A DNA stretch of 64,000 bases from Catalimonadaceae bacterium JC749 (GTDB taxonomy: Bacteria; Bacteroidota; Bacteroidia; Cytophagales; Cyclobacteriaceae), in assembly GCA_021730635.1 (NCBI GenBank), contig JAJNNC010000004.1, forward strand, positions 124,001 through 188,000, in the 5' to 3' direction. The notes under the pieces are model-generated. The model did not search any database. It was not told the DNA's origin and saw only the letters and a program-made list of their open reading frames with translations. The position numbers and the translations under genes are program-made. Position 1 is the first letter of the stretch; every line of letters begins with the position of its first letter. Shown here in pieces: positions 47,396-54,657 of the stretch.

Positions 47396-48211
47396 ATGAA
47401 CATAAATAAAATATTGATATTATCAGATTTCAGCCAGGTCATGCAGCCTCTGCTACAGTACGGTTTGGCGTTGGCGCACCATCTTCGGGCCAGGGTCTGG
47501 ATACAACACACCTATTATATTCCTCCCAATGTGGCAGGAGAAGTGTTTATACCGACGAATGCACTGGATAAATACGAAAAAAATATCCACCATGCTTTTG
47601 AGCATTTGAAAGAAAGATTACCTGCCTTACAGGAGATTCCTGTTTCCTTAAAAGTGAGCTATGGTGACCTGATACCAGAAATGAATAAACTCATCGAAAA
47701 ACAACAGATTGATCTGGTAATCGTAGGGCAACAGGGGGGCGGTTTTCTTACCAATATTTTGGGAAGTAACACCATCAAAGTGATCCAGCATGCCCATTGT
47801 CCAGTGTTGTCTGTGCCCCTCAATGCAGTGTTCCATCCTTACCGGAAAATAGCATGGGCTACTGATCTGCAACAAACGGACAAGGAGGTTCTGGACTATT
47901 TATCTGTTTTTGCCCGTTCTTTCCAGGCACAGGTAGATATAGTACATGTGAGTGAAGCCCCCGTTCCGGTAGATGTAACACATTTTGAGCATACTTTGGA
48001 AGTAGCTTTCCAGGATATACCCCATCCTTTTTTTCATGTCCATGGGTCGGATGTGGAAAAAGGAATAGAACAATATGTTGAAAGAAATAACAATGACATA
48101 CTGGTGCTCTTACCCAGAGCGCACTCCTTTTTTGACAGGCTGTTTCAAAAGAGTATCACCAGGCAGGTAGCCTATCAGGAAAGAGTACCCTTATTATCCA
48201 TTCATAACTGA
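47396..48211 (+). CDS. tandem universal stress protein (UspA family)
   Basis: 271 residues from the ATG at 47396 (MNINKILILSDFSQVMQPLL); the frame is open back to 47363, inside the previous gene, but the family start is at 47396. Two Usp domains: the first (1-145) has VIVGQQGGGFLTNILGS and AHCPVLSVP, close to the ATP-binding glycine signature but one residue shorter; the second (about 150-271) starts KIAWATDLQQTDKEVLDYL and ends VAYQERVPLLSIHN. Second Usp of the window after the one at 8707, and placed here between a membrane scaffold and a small heat-shock protein, which suggests a common stress operon controlled by the dyad at 46127. Confidence 0.92.
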   Translation: MNINKILILSDFSQVMQPLLQYGLALAHHLRARVWIQHTYYIPPNVAGEVFIPTNALDKYEKNIHHAFEHLKERLPALQEIPVSLKVSYGDLIPEMNKLIEKQQIDLVIVGQQGGGFLTNILGSNTIKVIQHAHCPVLSVPLNAVFHPYRKIAWATDLQQTDKEVLDYLSVFARSFQAQVDIVHVSEAPVPVDVTHFEHTLEVAFQDIPHPFFHVHGSDVEKGIEQYVERNNNDILVLLPRAHSFFDRLFQKSITRQVAYQERVPLLSIHN

Positions 48212-48219
48212 ACATTATC

Positions 48220-48657
48220 ATGAAAACGAAAGCAGTCCATACTGGATTTCATAGAATTGGCGATCAACCGGGACATTTCATTGACCAAGACCGTTTTCTG
48301 GGCCGGGATCCCTGGGATGATACCTGGATGACCAAGACCGATCGTCCTATGACCAATGTAAGAAAAGAAGCCATGGCCTATGTAATAGAGGTGGCGCTTC
48401 CTGGCTACAGCAGGGAAGATGTGACGGTTTCTGTGGAGGAAGACATGCTGACCATTGAAGTCAAGAAGCATACAAAGGCCAGTGAACAGGCAGTGACCTA
48501 CCGGCAGGAATTTGCAGCCTCCTCCTTTTATCAATCTTTTCATATTCCTGCCTACATCAACCGGGAGGCAGTAGAAGCCAAATTAGCGCAGGGAGTGTTG
48601 GAAATAAGATTGCCGGTGAAAGCGAAAAGCAGCACAAAAGTAATTCCTGTGGGATAA
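48220..48657 (+). CDS. Hsp20/alpha-crystallin small heat-shock protein
   Basis: 145 residues. The alpha-crystallin domain covers about residues 42-135: PMTNVRKEAMAYVIEVALPGYSREDVTV (cut as YVIEVALPGYSREDVTV), MLTIEVKK, SFHIPAYINREAVEAKLAQ and the hallmark GVLEIRLPVKA. The last residues VIPVG carry the I-x-V tail motif used in oligomer assembly. It is an ATP-independent chaperone that holds unfolding proteins. Only 8 bp separate it from the universal stress gene, so it is the last gene of that operon; a terminator follows after 42 bp. Confidence 0.95.
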   Translation: MKTKAVHTGFHRIGDQPGHFIDQDRFLGRDPWDDTWMTKTDRPMTNVRKEAMAYVIEVALPGYSREDVTVSVEEDMLTIEVKKHTKASEQAVTYRQEFAASSFYQSFHIPAYINREAVEAKLAQGVLEIRLPVKAKSSTKVIPVG

Positions 48658-48699
48658 AGATATCAACTTGAGAGGTTTAGAGTTATAGTAAAGTAGATA

Positions 48700-48734
48700 A
48701 ATAGCGTCATTGCCTTGTAATGACGTTATTTTTT
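48700..48734 (+). terminator. terminator after the Hsp20 gene
   Basis: A 12-bp stem AATAGCGTCATT (48700-48711) / AATGACGTTATT (48719-48730), one G-T pair, a 7-base loop and six T. It ends the stress operon. The remainder of the 321-base gap up to 48978 holds only the dyad at 48877. Confidence 0.82.
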
Positions 48735-48876
48735 GTCGCGATCATGCATTACAGAACTAAGGGCAGGAGGGAGAACATTTAAAGGAGTTCTCAAACAAAC
48801 GACAGTTGGCAGCATTTGCCTTGAAATAAAATAGGAAAGGTTGGGTGCCAAGACATTACAAACGCATAACAACCCG

Positions 48877-48890
48877 ATGACATAAGTCAT
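48877..48890. promoter_or_regulatory. perfect Crp/Fnr-type dyad upstream of the signalling genes
   Basis: ATGAC-ATAA-GTCAT is a perfect dyad with 5-base arms and a 4-base spacer, the spacing of Fnr-class sites. It lies 88 bases before the ATG of the cNMP-domain protein. The near-identical site at 46127 supports a shared regulator. Confidence 0.55.
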
Positions 48891-48978
48891 GTTTTAGCAT
48901 GATAAGAAACATTTTAATTCATGGAAATACTGGATACATTGGCAAAATTTGCAGATAGAGCTTTGAAGCAAAAGTAGC

Positions 48979-49437
48979 ATGCAAGAACACACGACAGAGC
49001 TGTTAAAAAAGTACCTCACCCGGCTGCCTGCCGGTTTCTGGAAGCAGTACCGGCGGAATCCTTCCCTGACGATATTTAATAAACACGAAGTCATCTTCAG
49101 GGAAGGAGAAGAGGCTGAGGCTGCGTTTCTACTGTACCATGGTAAAGTATGGGTGGTCAAGAAAAGAGAGGATTCAAGGGAAGACTCCTTGGAGAAACAC
49201 CGATATAGCGTTATAGAAATGATAAGACCCAAAGAAATTCTGGGGTTGCCTTCTGTTTTATCCACCATGGCCTATACCACTTCAGCCATTGCCATGAGTA
49301 AAGTGTATTCTCTCAGGATTGGTAAAGAAACCTTGCTGCAATGTTTGATGTCACATCCTTGTTATCAACGCTCCATCGCTGAAAAATTAAGCAGAAAAAT
49401 AGCACAATATGAAAAGGTCTTACCCAGGGGATATTAA
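48979..49437 (+). CDS. cyclic-nucleotide-binding-domain protein lacking a DNA-binding domain
   Basis: 152 residues of the Crp/Fnr sensor type. The beta-roll is visible from IFNKHEVIFREGEEAEAAFLL to YSVIEMIRPKEILGLPSVL, with the ILGLPS segment at the place of the phosphate-binding cassette, followed by a dimerisation-type helix (AEKLSRKIAQYEK) where the protein ends. The C-terminal winged helix present in full-length regulators (about 75 more residues) is missing, and no frame downstream supplies it. It may be a ligand-binding protein, a dominant-negative partner of a Crp homologue, or an inhibitor of the kinase encoded 38 bp downstream. The insertion KREDSREDSLEKH replaces a loop. The length is normal for some stand-alone Bacteroidota homologues. 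Confidence 0.85.
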   Translation: MQEHTTELLKKYLTRLPAGFWKQYRRNPSLTIFNKHEVIFREGEEAEAAFLLYHGKVWVVKKREDSREDSLEKHRYSVIEMIRPKEILGLPSVLSTMAYTTSAIAMSKVYSLRIGKETLLQCLMSHPCYQRSIAEKLSRKIAQYEKVLPRGY

Positions 49438-49475
49438 TTTTTACTAACTTTTAGAAAAATACTCCGATTCACCGG

Positions 49476-51260
49476 ATGGAAAATTTAGCTTCTCATAAAA
49501 AGCTCCTGAAAGCCCTCTTTCAATCTGCGGCGGAGGGCATCCTGGTAGTAGATCGGCAGGGAAGTATTGTGCTGGCAAATCCCCGATGTTTACAAATGTT
49601 TGGTTATACCCATGATGAGCTGGTGGGCCAGTCATTGGAAATACTGGTAACGCCAGGGCTGCAGGCAGCACACGCCGGATTTCGGGAAGGATTTTTCCAG
49701 GATCCGAAAATTAGACCGATGGGTGTGGGGCGTAAGCTGTATGGCCGTACCGCTGCCGGAGAGGTGTTTCCCTTAGAAGTAAGCCTGAGCCATATGGAAG
49801 TGGATGGTGCCCGGTACGCCATTGGTTTTATTGTAGACATCACCAAGCAGAAACAGGCGGCAGATGAAAATATCTTGTTGTCCAAAATTTTCCATGAGTC
49901 CTTCAACGACATATACATCATAGACGCACAAAATTATCGCATTCTGAAAGCAAATACTGGCGCTCTTAAAAACATTGGCTATACGCTGGAGGAACTGCAG
50001 GAGCTGGTAGCCTGGGATTTAAAACCGGATCAGGACCAGACAGACTTTCTTCAGCGAGTGGCCCCTCTGCTCTCGGGAGAAAAGAAAAAAATCATCTTTG
50101 AATCAGTGTTTGTACGCAAAGATCACTCCTCTTTTCCGGCAGAAATTCACATGCAATTGTTTGACCATGAAGATCGTCAGGTGTTCATGGAAACCGTGCT
50201 GGATATCTCCGAACGCAAACAAGCGGAAGCAGCCCTGCAAAGAGAAAAAGAAACGGCACAGCGGTATCTGGATATTGCCGCATCCATTTTTGTGGTACTG
50301 GATCGTGAAGGCACTGTGATGCTGTTTAATAGAAAAGGCAGTCAGATTCTGGGCTTTGAGGAAGAGGAAGTGATAGGAAAAAACTGGTTTGACTACTTTC
50401 TTTCAGAAGAGGAAAAAGAGAAAGGACAGCAGATTTTCAAAAGAGTCATGCAGGGAGAAATGGATGTAATTGAGATTTATGAAAATAATGTTCTGACAAA
50501 AAATCGGGAGGAAAGGCCCATTGCATGGTACAACTCCCTGATTCGCGATGAACAGGAGCAACCCATCGCAGTGTTGAGCTCCGGTGTGGACCTTACCGAA
50601 AAAAGAAAGGCTGAAAGAGATGTGATGAAAGCCTTGATTGAAGGACAGGAAGTGGAACGAGAGCGGATAGCCAAGGAAATGCATGACGGATTGGGACAGT
50701 CGCTCACTGCCATGCAGTTGAATCTGAATGCCTTGCAGGCACACTGTGAACATGTGGCTCCTGAGGCCAAACAGCTCTTTGAGCAACTCAAAGGGATTCT
50801 GTATAATACGACGCAGGAGATCAAATCGATTTCCAGAAATCTGATGCCGGGTGTGCTGCGGGATTACGGACTGGTACAGGGCCTGGAATATCTGTGTCAG
50901 ACCCTGAAAGATATCAATCTGATACAGGTAAATCTGCAGGTGTACCGTATGGATAAAAAACTGGACTCCATTCAAAGTATAGGCCTATATAGAATCGCTC
51001 AGGAACTGATCAACAACACCCTGAAACATGGTAAAGCCTCGGAAATCCATGTGCAGCTGATCGGCCATGAGAACAGTGTGGTTTTGATGGTGGAAGATGA
51101 CGGAACGGGTTTTGACCCCACCGTTTCGCATGTAAAAAATGGTTTGGGTTTGAAGAATATGGAAACCAGGGTGAAAACTCTGAACGGTACGTTTTTGATA
51201 GATTCCTATCCGGGAAAAGGTACCTCCGTGACAGTAGAAATTCCAATTCATAAAGAATAA
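49476..51260 (+). CDS. PAS sensor histidine kinase, NarX/DegS type
   Basis: 594 residues, no membrane segment, so cytoplasmic. Three PAS domains: about 8-125 (FQSAAEGILVVDRQG), 130-250 (FHESFNDIYIIDAQN) and 258-375 (YLDIAASIFVVLDREG), each ending in a PAC-like D(I/L)(T/S)xx(K/R) motif. A HisKA_3 dimerisation domain follows with the phosphorylated His403 in ERIAKEMHDGLGQSL, then a HATPase domain (N-box AQELINNTLKHG, G1 VEDDGTGFD, G2 GLGLKNM). It senses an intracellular signal, perhaps redox or a haem or flavin ligand in a PAS domain, and phosphorylates the regulator encoded 4 bp downstream. Confidence 0.94.
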   Translation: MENLASHKKLLKALFQSAAEGILVVDRQGSIVLANPRCLQMFGYTHDELVGQSLEILVTPGLQAAHAGFREGFFQDPKIRPMGVGRKLYGRTAAGEVFPLEVSLSHMEVDGARYAIGFIVDITKQKQAADENILLSKIFHESFNDIYIIDAQNYRILKANTGALKNIGYTLEELQELVAWDLKPDQDQTDFLQRVAPLLSGEKKKIIFESVFVRKDHSSFPAEIHMQLFDHEDRQVFMETVLDISERKQAEAALQREKETAQRYLDIAASIFVVLDREGTVMLFNRKGSQILGFEEEEVIGKNWFDYFLSEEEKEKGQQIFKRVMQGEMDVIEIYENNVLTKNREERPIAWYNSLIRDEQEQPIAVLSSGVDLTEKRKAERDVMKALIEGQEVERERIAKEMHDGLGQSLTAMQLNLNALQAHCEHVAPEAKQLFEQLKGILYNTTQEIKSISRNLMPGVLRDYGLVQGLEYLCQTLKDINLIQVNLQVYRMDKKLDSIQSIGLYRIAQELINNTLKHGKASEIHVQLIGHENSVVLMVEDDGTGFDPTVSHVKNGLGLKNMETRVKTLNGTFLIDSYPGKGTSVTVEIPIHKE

Positions 51261-51264
51261 AATA

Positions 51265-51930
51265 ATGAATCCTATTAAGATTATGATCGTAGACGATCAC
51301 CAGATGATCCGGGACGGCATCAAAGCTTCCTTATCCGGTGAGTCCGATATTGAAGTGGTGGAAGAAGCAGCCAATGCCAAAGAAGCCTTGGCAAAACTGG
51401 GACATCATCCTGACATTCAAGTGGTAGTGATGGACATCAGTCTGGGAGAAGGCGAGGATGGCATCACCCTGACAGGAAAGATTACGGAGCAATATAAAAA
51501 AGTGAATATCCTGACGATGTCTATGCATGATGAGGAAGCACATGTGATCAACATGCTCAAAGCAGGTGCCATTGGCTATATGCTAAAAGACCAGGGCATG
51601 AGCGATCTGGTAGAGGCCATCAAAACGGTGGCAGTAGGGGAGAGCTATTTCAGCAAGACCGTATCCGACATTCTGATGAACCAGTTTCTCCGTAAAAAAA
51701 ATTTACCGACTTCTAAAAAAACACAACCCCAGGTAGAACTTACCAAAAGAGAGCTGGAGATATTAAAGATGATCGCTGAAGAATTTACCAACCAGGAAAT
51801 AGCAGACCAATTATTCATCAGCCTGAGAACCGTAGATACTCACCGCCGTAATCTCCTCCTGAAATTAAATGTGAAAAATACAGCTGGGCTGGTGAAGTAT
51901 GCCCTGACCCATCATCTGATAGATCTGTAA
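51265..51930 (+). CDS. NarL/FixJ-type response regulator
   Basis: 221 residues. Receiver domain about 1-125 with acidic pocket Asp10-Asp11, phospho-acceptor Asp57 in VVVMDISLGEG, the Thr/Ser region ILTMSMHDE and Lys in YMLKDQG. A LuxR-type helix-turn-helix closes the protein: LTKRELEILKMIAEEFTNQEIADQLFISLRTVDTHRRNLL (key parts LTKRELEIL, EFTNQEIA, RTVDTH). Partner of the kinase upstream, co-transcribed with it. A perfect inverted repeat starts 12 bases after its stop and could be its own target site. Confidence 0.95.
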   Translation: MNPIKIMIVDDHQMIRDGIKASLSGESDIEVVEEAANAKEALAKLGHHPDIQVVVMDISLGEGEDGITLTGKITEQYKKVNILTMSMHDEEAHVINMLKAGAIGYMLKDQGMSDLVEAIKTVAVGESYFSKTVSDILMNQFLRKKNLPTSKKTQPQVELTKRELEILKMIAEEFTNQEIADQLFISLRTVDTHRRNLLLKLNVKNTAGLVKYALTHHLIDL

Positions 51931-51942
51931 CCTCAGGCCCTC

Positions 51943-51978
51943 TACGCATTTTACGTAGAAGAATACGTAAAATGCGTA
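51943..51978. repeat. perfect 15-bp inverted repeat between the regulator and crp-like genes
   Basis: TACGCATTTTACGTA (51943-51957), spacer GAAGAA, then TACGTAAAATGCGTA (51964-51978), a perfect pair. No T run follows, so it is a poor terminator. The right arm continues into ATGCGTAATTAT...CGCTTTTT (51972-51998), a block that recurs at 60886-60915. It lies 83 bases before the crp-like ATG and is best read as an operator with several GCGTA half-sites, possibly for the NarL-type regulator. Confidence 0.6.
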
Positions 51979-52060
51979 ATTATCGAAATACGCTTTTTCC
52001 TGCTGTTTTCCCATGATATAAGGTTGTAGCTTTATACTATTCGTTAAAACCTTATGCCTT

Positions 52061-52759
52061 ATGAACATATCAAACAATCCGCTGAGTGTCGGATATAGAA
52101 GTAGCAATCTGTCTGAAGCCAGTTCTGCAGGATTTTCTCTGGAAGCTTTCACCATGCGTTTTGATAAAACCTTTTACAAAAAGGGAGAAACCGTATTCAA
52201 AGAAGGCAGCAGGGCGTGGGGACTGTATTATATCGCTTCAGGCAAAATCAAGCTGTATCAGTATGGCAGTGATGGCAAAGAACAAATCCTCAAAATTGCT
52301 CATTCGGGTGAGTTCTTAGGATATACGGCCGTGCTGAATCATACCCGCTATAACGTGTCGGCCGCTGCCCTGGAAGACGCCATCCTTATCTTTATTCCAC
52401 AACAGGATTTTCTGGAAAGTTTCACTCGTGAAAGGGCTATTGCCCAACACTTTACCCAGTTGTTATGTCGGGATATCATCGAAGCAGAGCAGAGAATCAC
52501 CGCTATGGCTTATCAGCCGGTGAGAAGCAGGCTGGCGGAAGCTTTACTCTCCCTGGATAAAATCTATGAAAAAGAGGAAGAAACAAGCTTTATCAACCTG
52601 AGTCGGCAGGATCTGGCCAGTCTGGTAGGCACGGCCAAAGAAACAGTCATCCGGATGCTCTCTGAATTTAAGGAGGAAATGCTCATTGCCACTGACGGAC
52701 ACAAAATTGCCGTGCTGAATCCCAAGGGACTGATGAGAATTTCACAGTTGTACATTTAG
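52061..52759 (+). CDS. Crp/Fnr family transcription regulator
   Basis: 232 residues with the full two-domain form. The sensor domain (about 30-150) shows FYKKGETVFKEGSRAWGLYYIASGKIKLYQY (cut as KGETVFKEGSRAWGLYYI), AHSGEFLGYTAVLNH and IFIPQQDFLES. A dimerisation helix and a C-terminal HTH_Crp winged helix follow: INLSRQDLASLVGTAKETVIRMLSEFK as LSRQDLASLVGTAKETVIR. There is no N-terminal Cys cluster for an Fnr iron-sulfur centre, so it is likely to sense a nucleotide or another small ligand rather than oxygen through an Fe-S cluster. Upstream is the inverted repeat. A candidate to bind the ATGAC-N4-GTCAT sites at 46127 and 48877. Confidence 0.93.
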   Translation: MNISNNPLSVGYRSSNLSEASSAGFSLEAFTMRFDKTFYKKGETVFKEGSRAWGLYYIASGKIKLYQYGSDGKEQILKIAHSGEFLGYTAVLNHTRYNVSAAALEDAILIFIPQQDFLESFTRERAIAQHFTQLLCRDIIEAEQRITAMAYQPVRSRLAEALLSLDKIYEKEEETSFINLSRQDLASLVGTAKETVIRMLSEFKEEMLIATDGHKIAVLNPKGLMRISQLYI

Positions 52760-52799
52760 GAGCGTCCCTATTTATTTTTCAACCTTTTACGCCTTTTCT

Positions 52800-53378
52800 A
52801 TGAATACTACTCATCCCTCATTATCATTGGCATTAGAACAGTTAGCCAGTCTGTACCAATCAGAAGATTTGATCGAAAATTTCTTTAAGGTGTTACAACA
52901 CAAAATTAAATCTGAGGATTTACAATGGTATATTTTCGGGCAAATCCATTTGCAACAGGAAAAAAGAAATCGTTTACAAACTATCCTGACCAGTTATAAG
53001 AAAAATATGATGCTGTCGGGAAGTGAGGAAATCCGTGGCATACTTCAACATGCGTTGCGGCTCATTCATCTTTTTGAAGACGACGAGAAAGCGATTATCC
53101 ACGCCTTACAATTAGTCCATCATCACAAATTAGGTGTCTGTCGTATCATACAAGCCTATTTTCAGGCGGAAAACCTGCAAGCGGAGACCCAACAATTACA
53201 ATTGTGTATCCTGGAAGAGGAACGCGCCCTGGAAACCTTGTCGCATCTGGATGTAGTGAGTTTGTCTGAGCGGAAGAAAGGCTGGCGAAGTCAGTTTAGC
53301 CCAAGTCAATTCAGACCAAGTCAGTTCAGACCAAGTCAGTTCAGACCAAGTCAGATCTCACCACCTGAGGAGGTTTAG
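52800..53378 (+). CDS. ferritin-fold-like (DUF892/YciE-related) protein with repeat tail
   Basis: 192 residues. Residues 1-155 are all-helical and resemble DUF892: ALEQLASLYQSEDLIENF matches the first helix (xxLxxlYxAExxi), HLQQEKRNRLQ the second (usual HxxET..RL), DEKAIIHALQLVHHHKLGVCRI the third and LEEERALETLSHLD the last. Some likely metal ligands (Glu of the first helix, His and Glu of HLQQE, Glu of EEE) are kept, others are changed, so iron binding is uncertain. The C-terminal 25 residues are SQFSP, SQFRP, SQFRP, SQFRP, SQISP repeats. YciE-type proteins are stress-induced, consistent with the location 40 bp behind the Crp/Fnr gene. I judge the family link as probable, not proved. Confidence 0.68.
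   Translation: MNTTHPSLSLALEQLASLYQSEDLIENFFKVLQHKIKSEDLQWYIFGQIHLQQEKRNRLQTILTSYKKNMMLSGSEEIRGILQHALRLIHLFEDDEKAIIHALQLVHHHKLGVCRIIQAYFQAENLQAETQQLQLCILEEERALETLSHLDVVSLSERKKGWRSQFSPSQFRPSQFRPSQFRPSQISPPEEV
53288..53362 (+). repeat. five 15-bp tandem repeats in the tail of the DUF892-like gene
   Basis: Units AAGTCAGTTTAGCCC, AAGTCAATTCAGACC, AAGTCAGTTCAGACC (twice) and AAGTCAGATCTCACC at 53288, 53303, 53318, 53333 and 53348. In frame they encode SQFSP/SQFRP pentapeptides. Units 3 and 4 are identical, which points to recent slippage. Confidence 0.9.
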
Positions 53379-53624
53379 TGTCGTGGGCATCGCCCTACGT
53401 CCATAAAATACACACCCAAAGCGAACTACCTGTACTCACCAGGGTTTTTCTTGAGCACCTTTCATCAACCTGGTCAATTTTTGAAGCATGAGGGGACACT
53501 TGAGAGAATGGAACACTATGCATTTTCTGAAGACCAACAACAGGCATGCGCTGGTGGAAGGGCAACAGGGAGACCTGATCGTACATGTCGATGCGGAGTA
53601 TGAACAGAAGATAAAGTCAGTTAT

Positions 53625-54560
53625 TTACTTCATTTCAGGCAACACAAAAGTATTGCTGAAAGTACGCAGACAGTCATTCTCAACATGGAAATCCAGATGG
53701 ATCTTGTCCTTAACAGGGTGCTGTTGTGGGCCGGGCAATACCTCATCATCTATATGAAATCGGGTGTTCTGGGAAGTAATTGAAATCTTTTTACCCCGCT
53801 TTACAGAAAAGTGTGGCAAGTCTTTTTTATCCTCTTCTGATACGGAGAGATGGGCAAAAAGTGCCCCTGTATCATCGTTATGAACCAGCACCACATCCAT
53901 CCAACCATCTCCTGGGTCTGCCTGAGGCGCTAACCACAGATGGGGGCCTACGGATTTGATATTCATCACTTCCACCATTAGATATTCTCCTGAAAAGGTT
54001 TCTTCATCTATATGGATCTCATAATGGCAGGCCTGGTAATTTTGAAGCATCTCTTTCATAAAAGATTGTACATGCCTAATTTCTTCCTGAGGATTGCTAA
54101 AATGAGGAACAGATTTCTTTTTTTCTTTTCTATACTGGTAGATCAGTTCTGCTATAGCGCCACAGCCTGCAGATTCCACAAAAAACTCTTTCCCTTCTCC
54201 GAATTTCACCACCCCTACATCAAAGGGCCTGGTTTTTAGATTGATCCATTGCTGACTATTTTTTTTAACGAGGATGGGTGGTTCCAGGGTAGTTGAAATA
54301 TTATTAGCAGTGCCCAGCGGTATCACAGCGATGGGAATTTGTTTACCCAACAATAAGTGGGCAATTTTTTTGACGGTACCATCTCCACCGGCCACAACGA
54401 ACAGATCAGCTGAATGAGTGAGCAAATTTTCATTAAAACCATCCTTTTTCGTTGATACATAATGAATTTCAATACCCTCGCCCTGTAAACTTTTGATTAA
54501 TCTTTCTTTAGAAAACTGTTGATAGCCTGCTCCCGGGTTATGTATCAGTGTGATTTTCAT
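53625..54560 (-). CDS. diacylglycerol/lipid kinase, YegS/BmrU family
   Basis: 311 residues from the ATG at 54560 (MKITLIHNPGAGYQQFSKE); seven more codons are open upstream to 54581 but are not family-like. The catalytic domain has the phosphate-loop motif IHNPGAG and the nucleotide motif VAGGDGTVKKIA (GGDGT). The second domain shows VIPLGTANN, FDVGVVKFG, FFVESAGCGAIAEL, MVEVMNIKSVGPHLWLAPQADPGDGWMDVVLV (key parts APQADPGDGWMDV) and FHIDDEVLPG. It phosphorylates a lipid such as diacylglycerol on the inner face of the membrane. It is divergent from surE, 97 bp apart. The 246 bases from the DUF892-like stop to its stop contain no recognised gene. Confidence 0.9.
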   Translation of the reverse strand: MKITLIHNPGAGYQQFSKERLIKSLQGEGIEIHYVSTKKDGFNENLLTHSADLFVVAGGDGTVKKIAHLLLGKQIPIAVIPLGTANNISTTLEPPILVKKNSQQWINLKTRPFDVGVVKFGEGKEFFVESAGCGAIAELIYQYRKEKKKSVPHFSNPQEEIRHVQSFMKEMLQNYQACHYEIHIDEETFSGEYLMVEVMNIKSVGPHLWLAPQADPGDGWMDVVLVHNDDTGALFAHLSVSEEDKKDLPHFSVKRGKKISITSQNTRFHIDDEVLPGPQQHPVKDKIHLDFHVENDCLRTFSNTFVLPEMK

Positions 54561-54657
54561 TGATATATCAGCTTTCCTCAATAGGATATTATAAACCTAA
54601 ATAACATAAAAAGCATAGGCTTGTTTATTTGTCAAAATAAGGCATAAAATTGTAGTC

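Noticed and set aside
49441-49475. Separate HTH gene completing the truncated Crp-like protein
   Set aside because: The 38-base gap to the kinase cannot hold a winged helix, and no frameshift in the following sequence restores one.
51943-51978. Rho-independent terminator of the response regulator gene
   Set aside because: The stem is strong but no T run follows, and its flank recurs in front of another gene, which fits an operator better.
53488-53757. Possible 89-residue protein between the DUF892-like gene and the lipid kinase
   Set aside because: Its second half is antisense to the 3' end of the lipid kinase and the first half has no family-like features; the region may be a decayed gene but nothing supports it.
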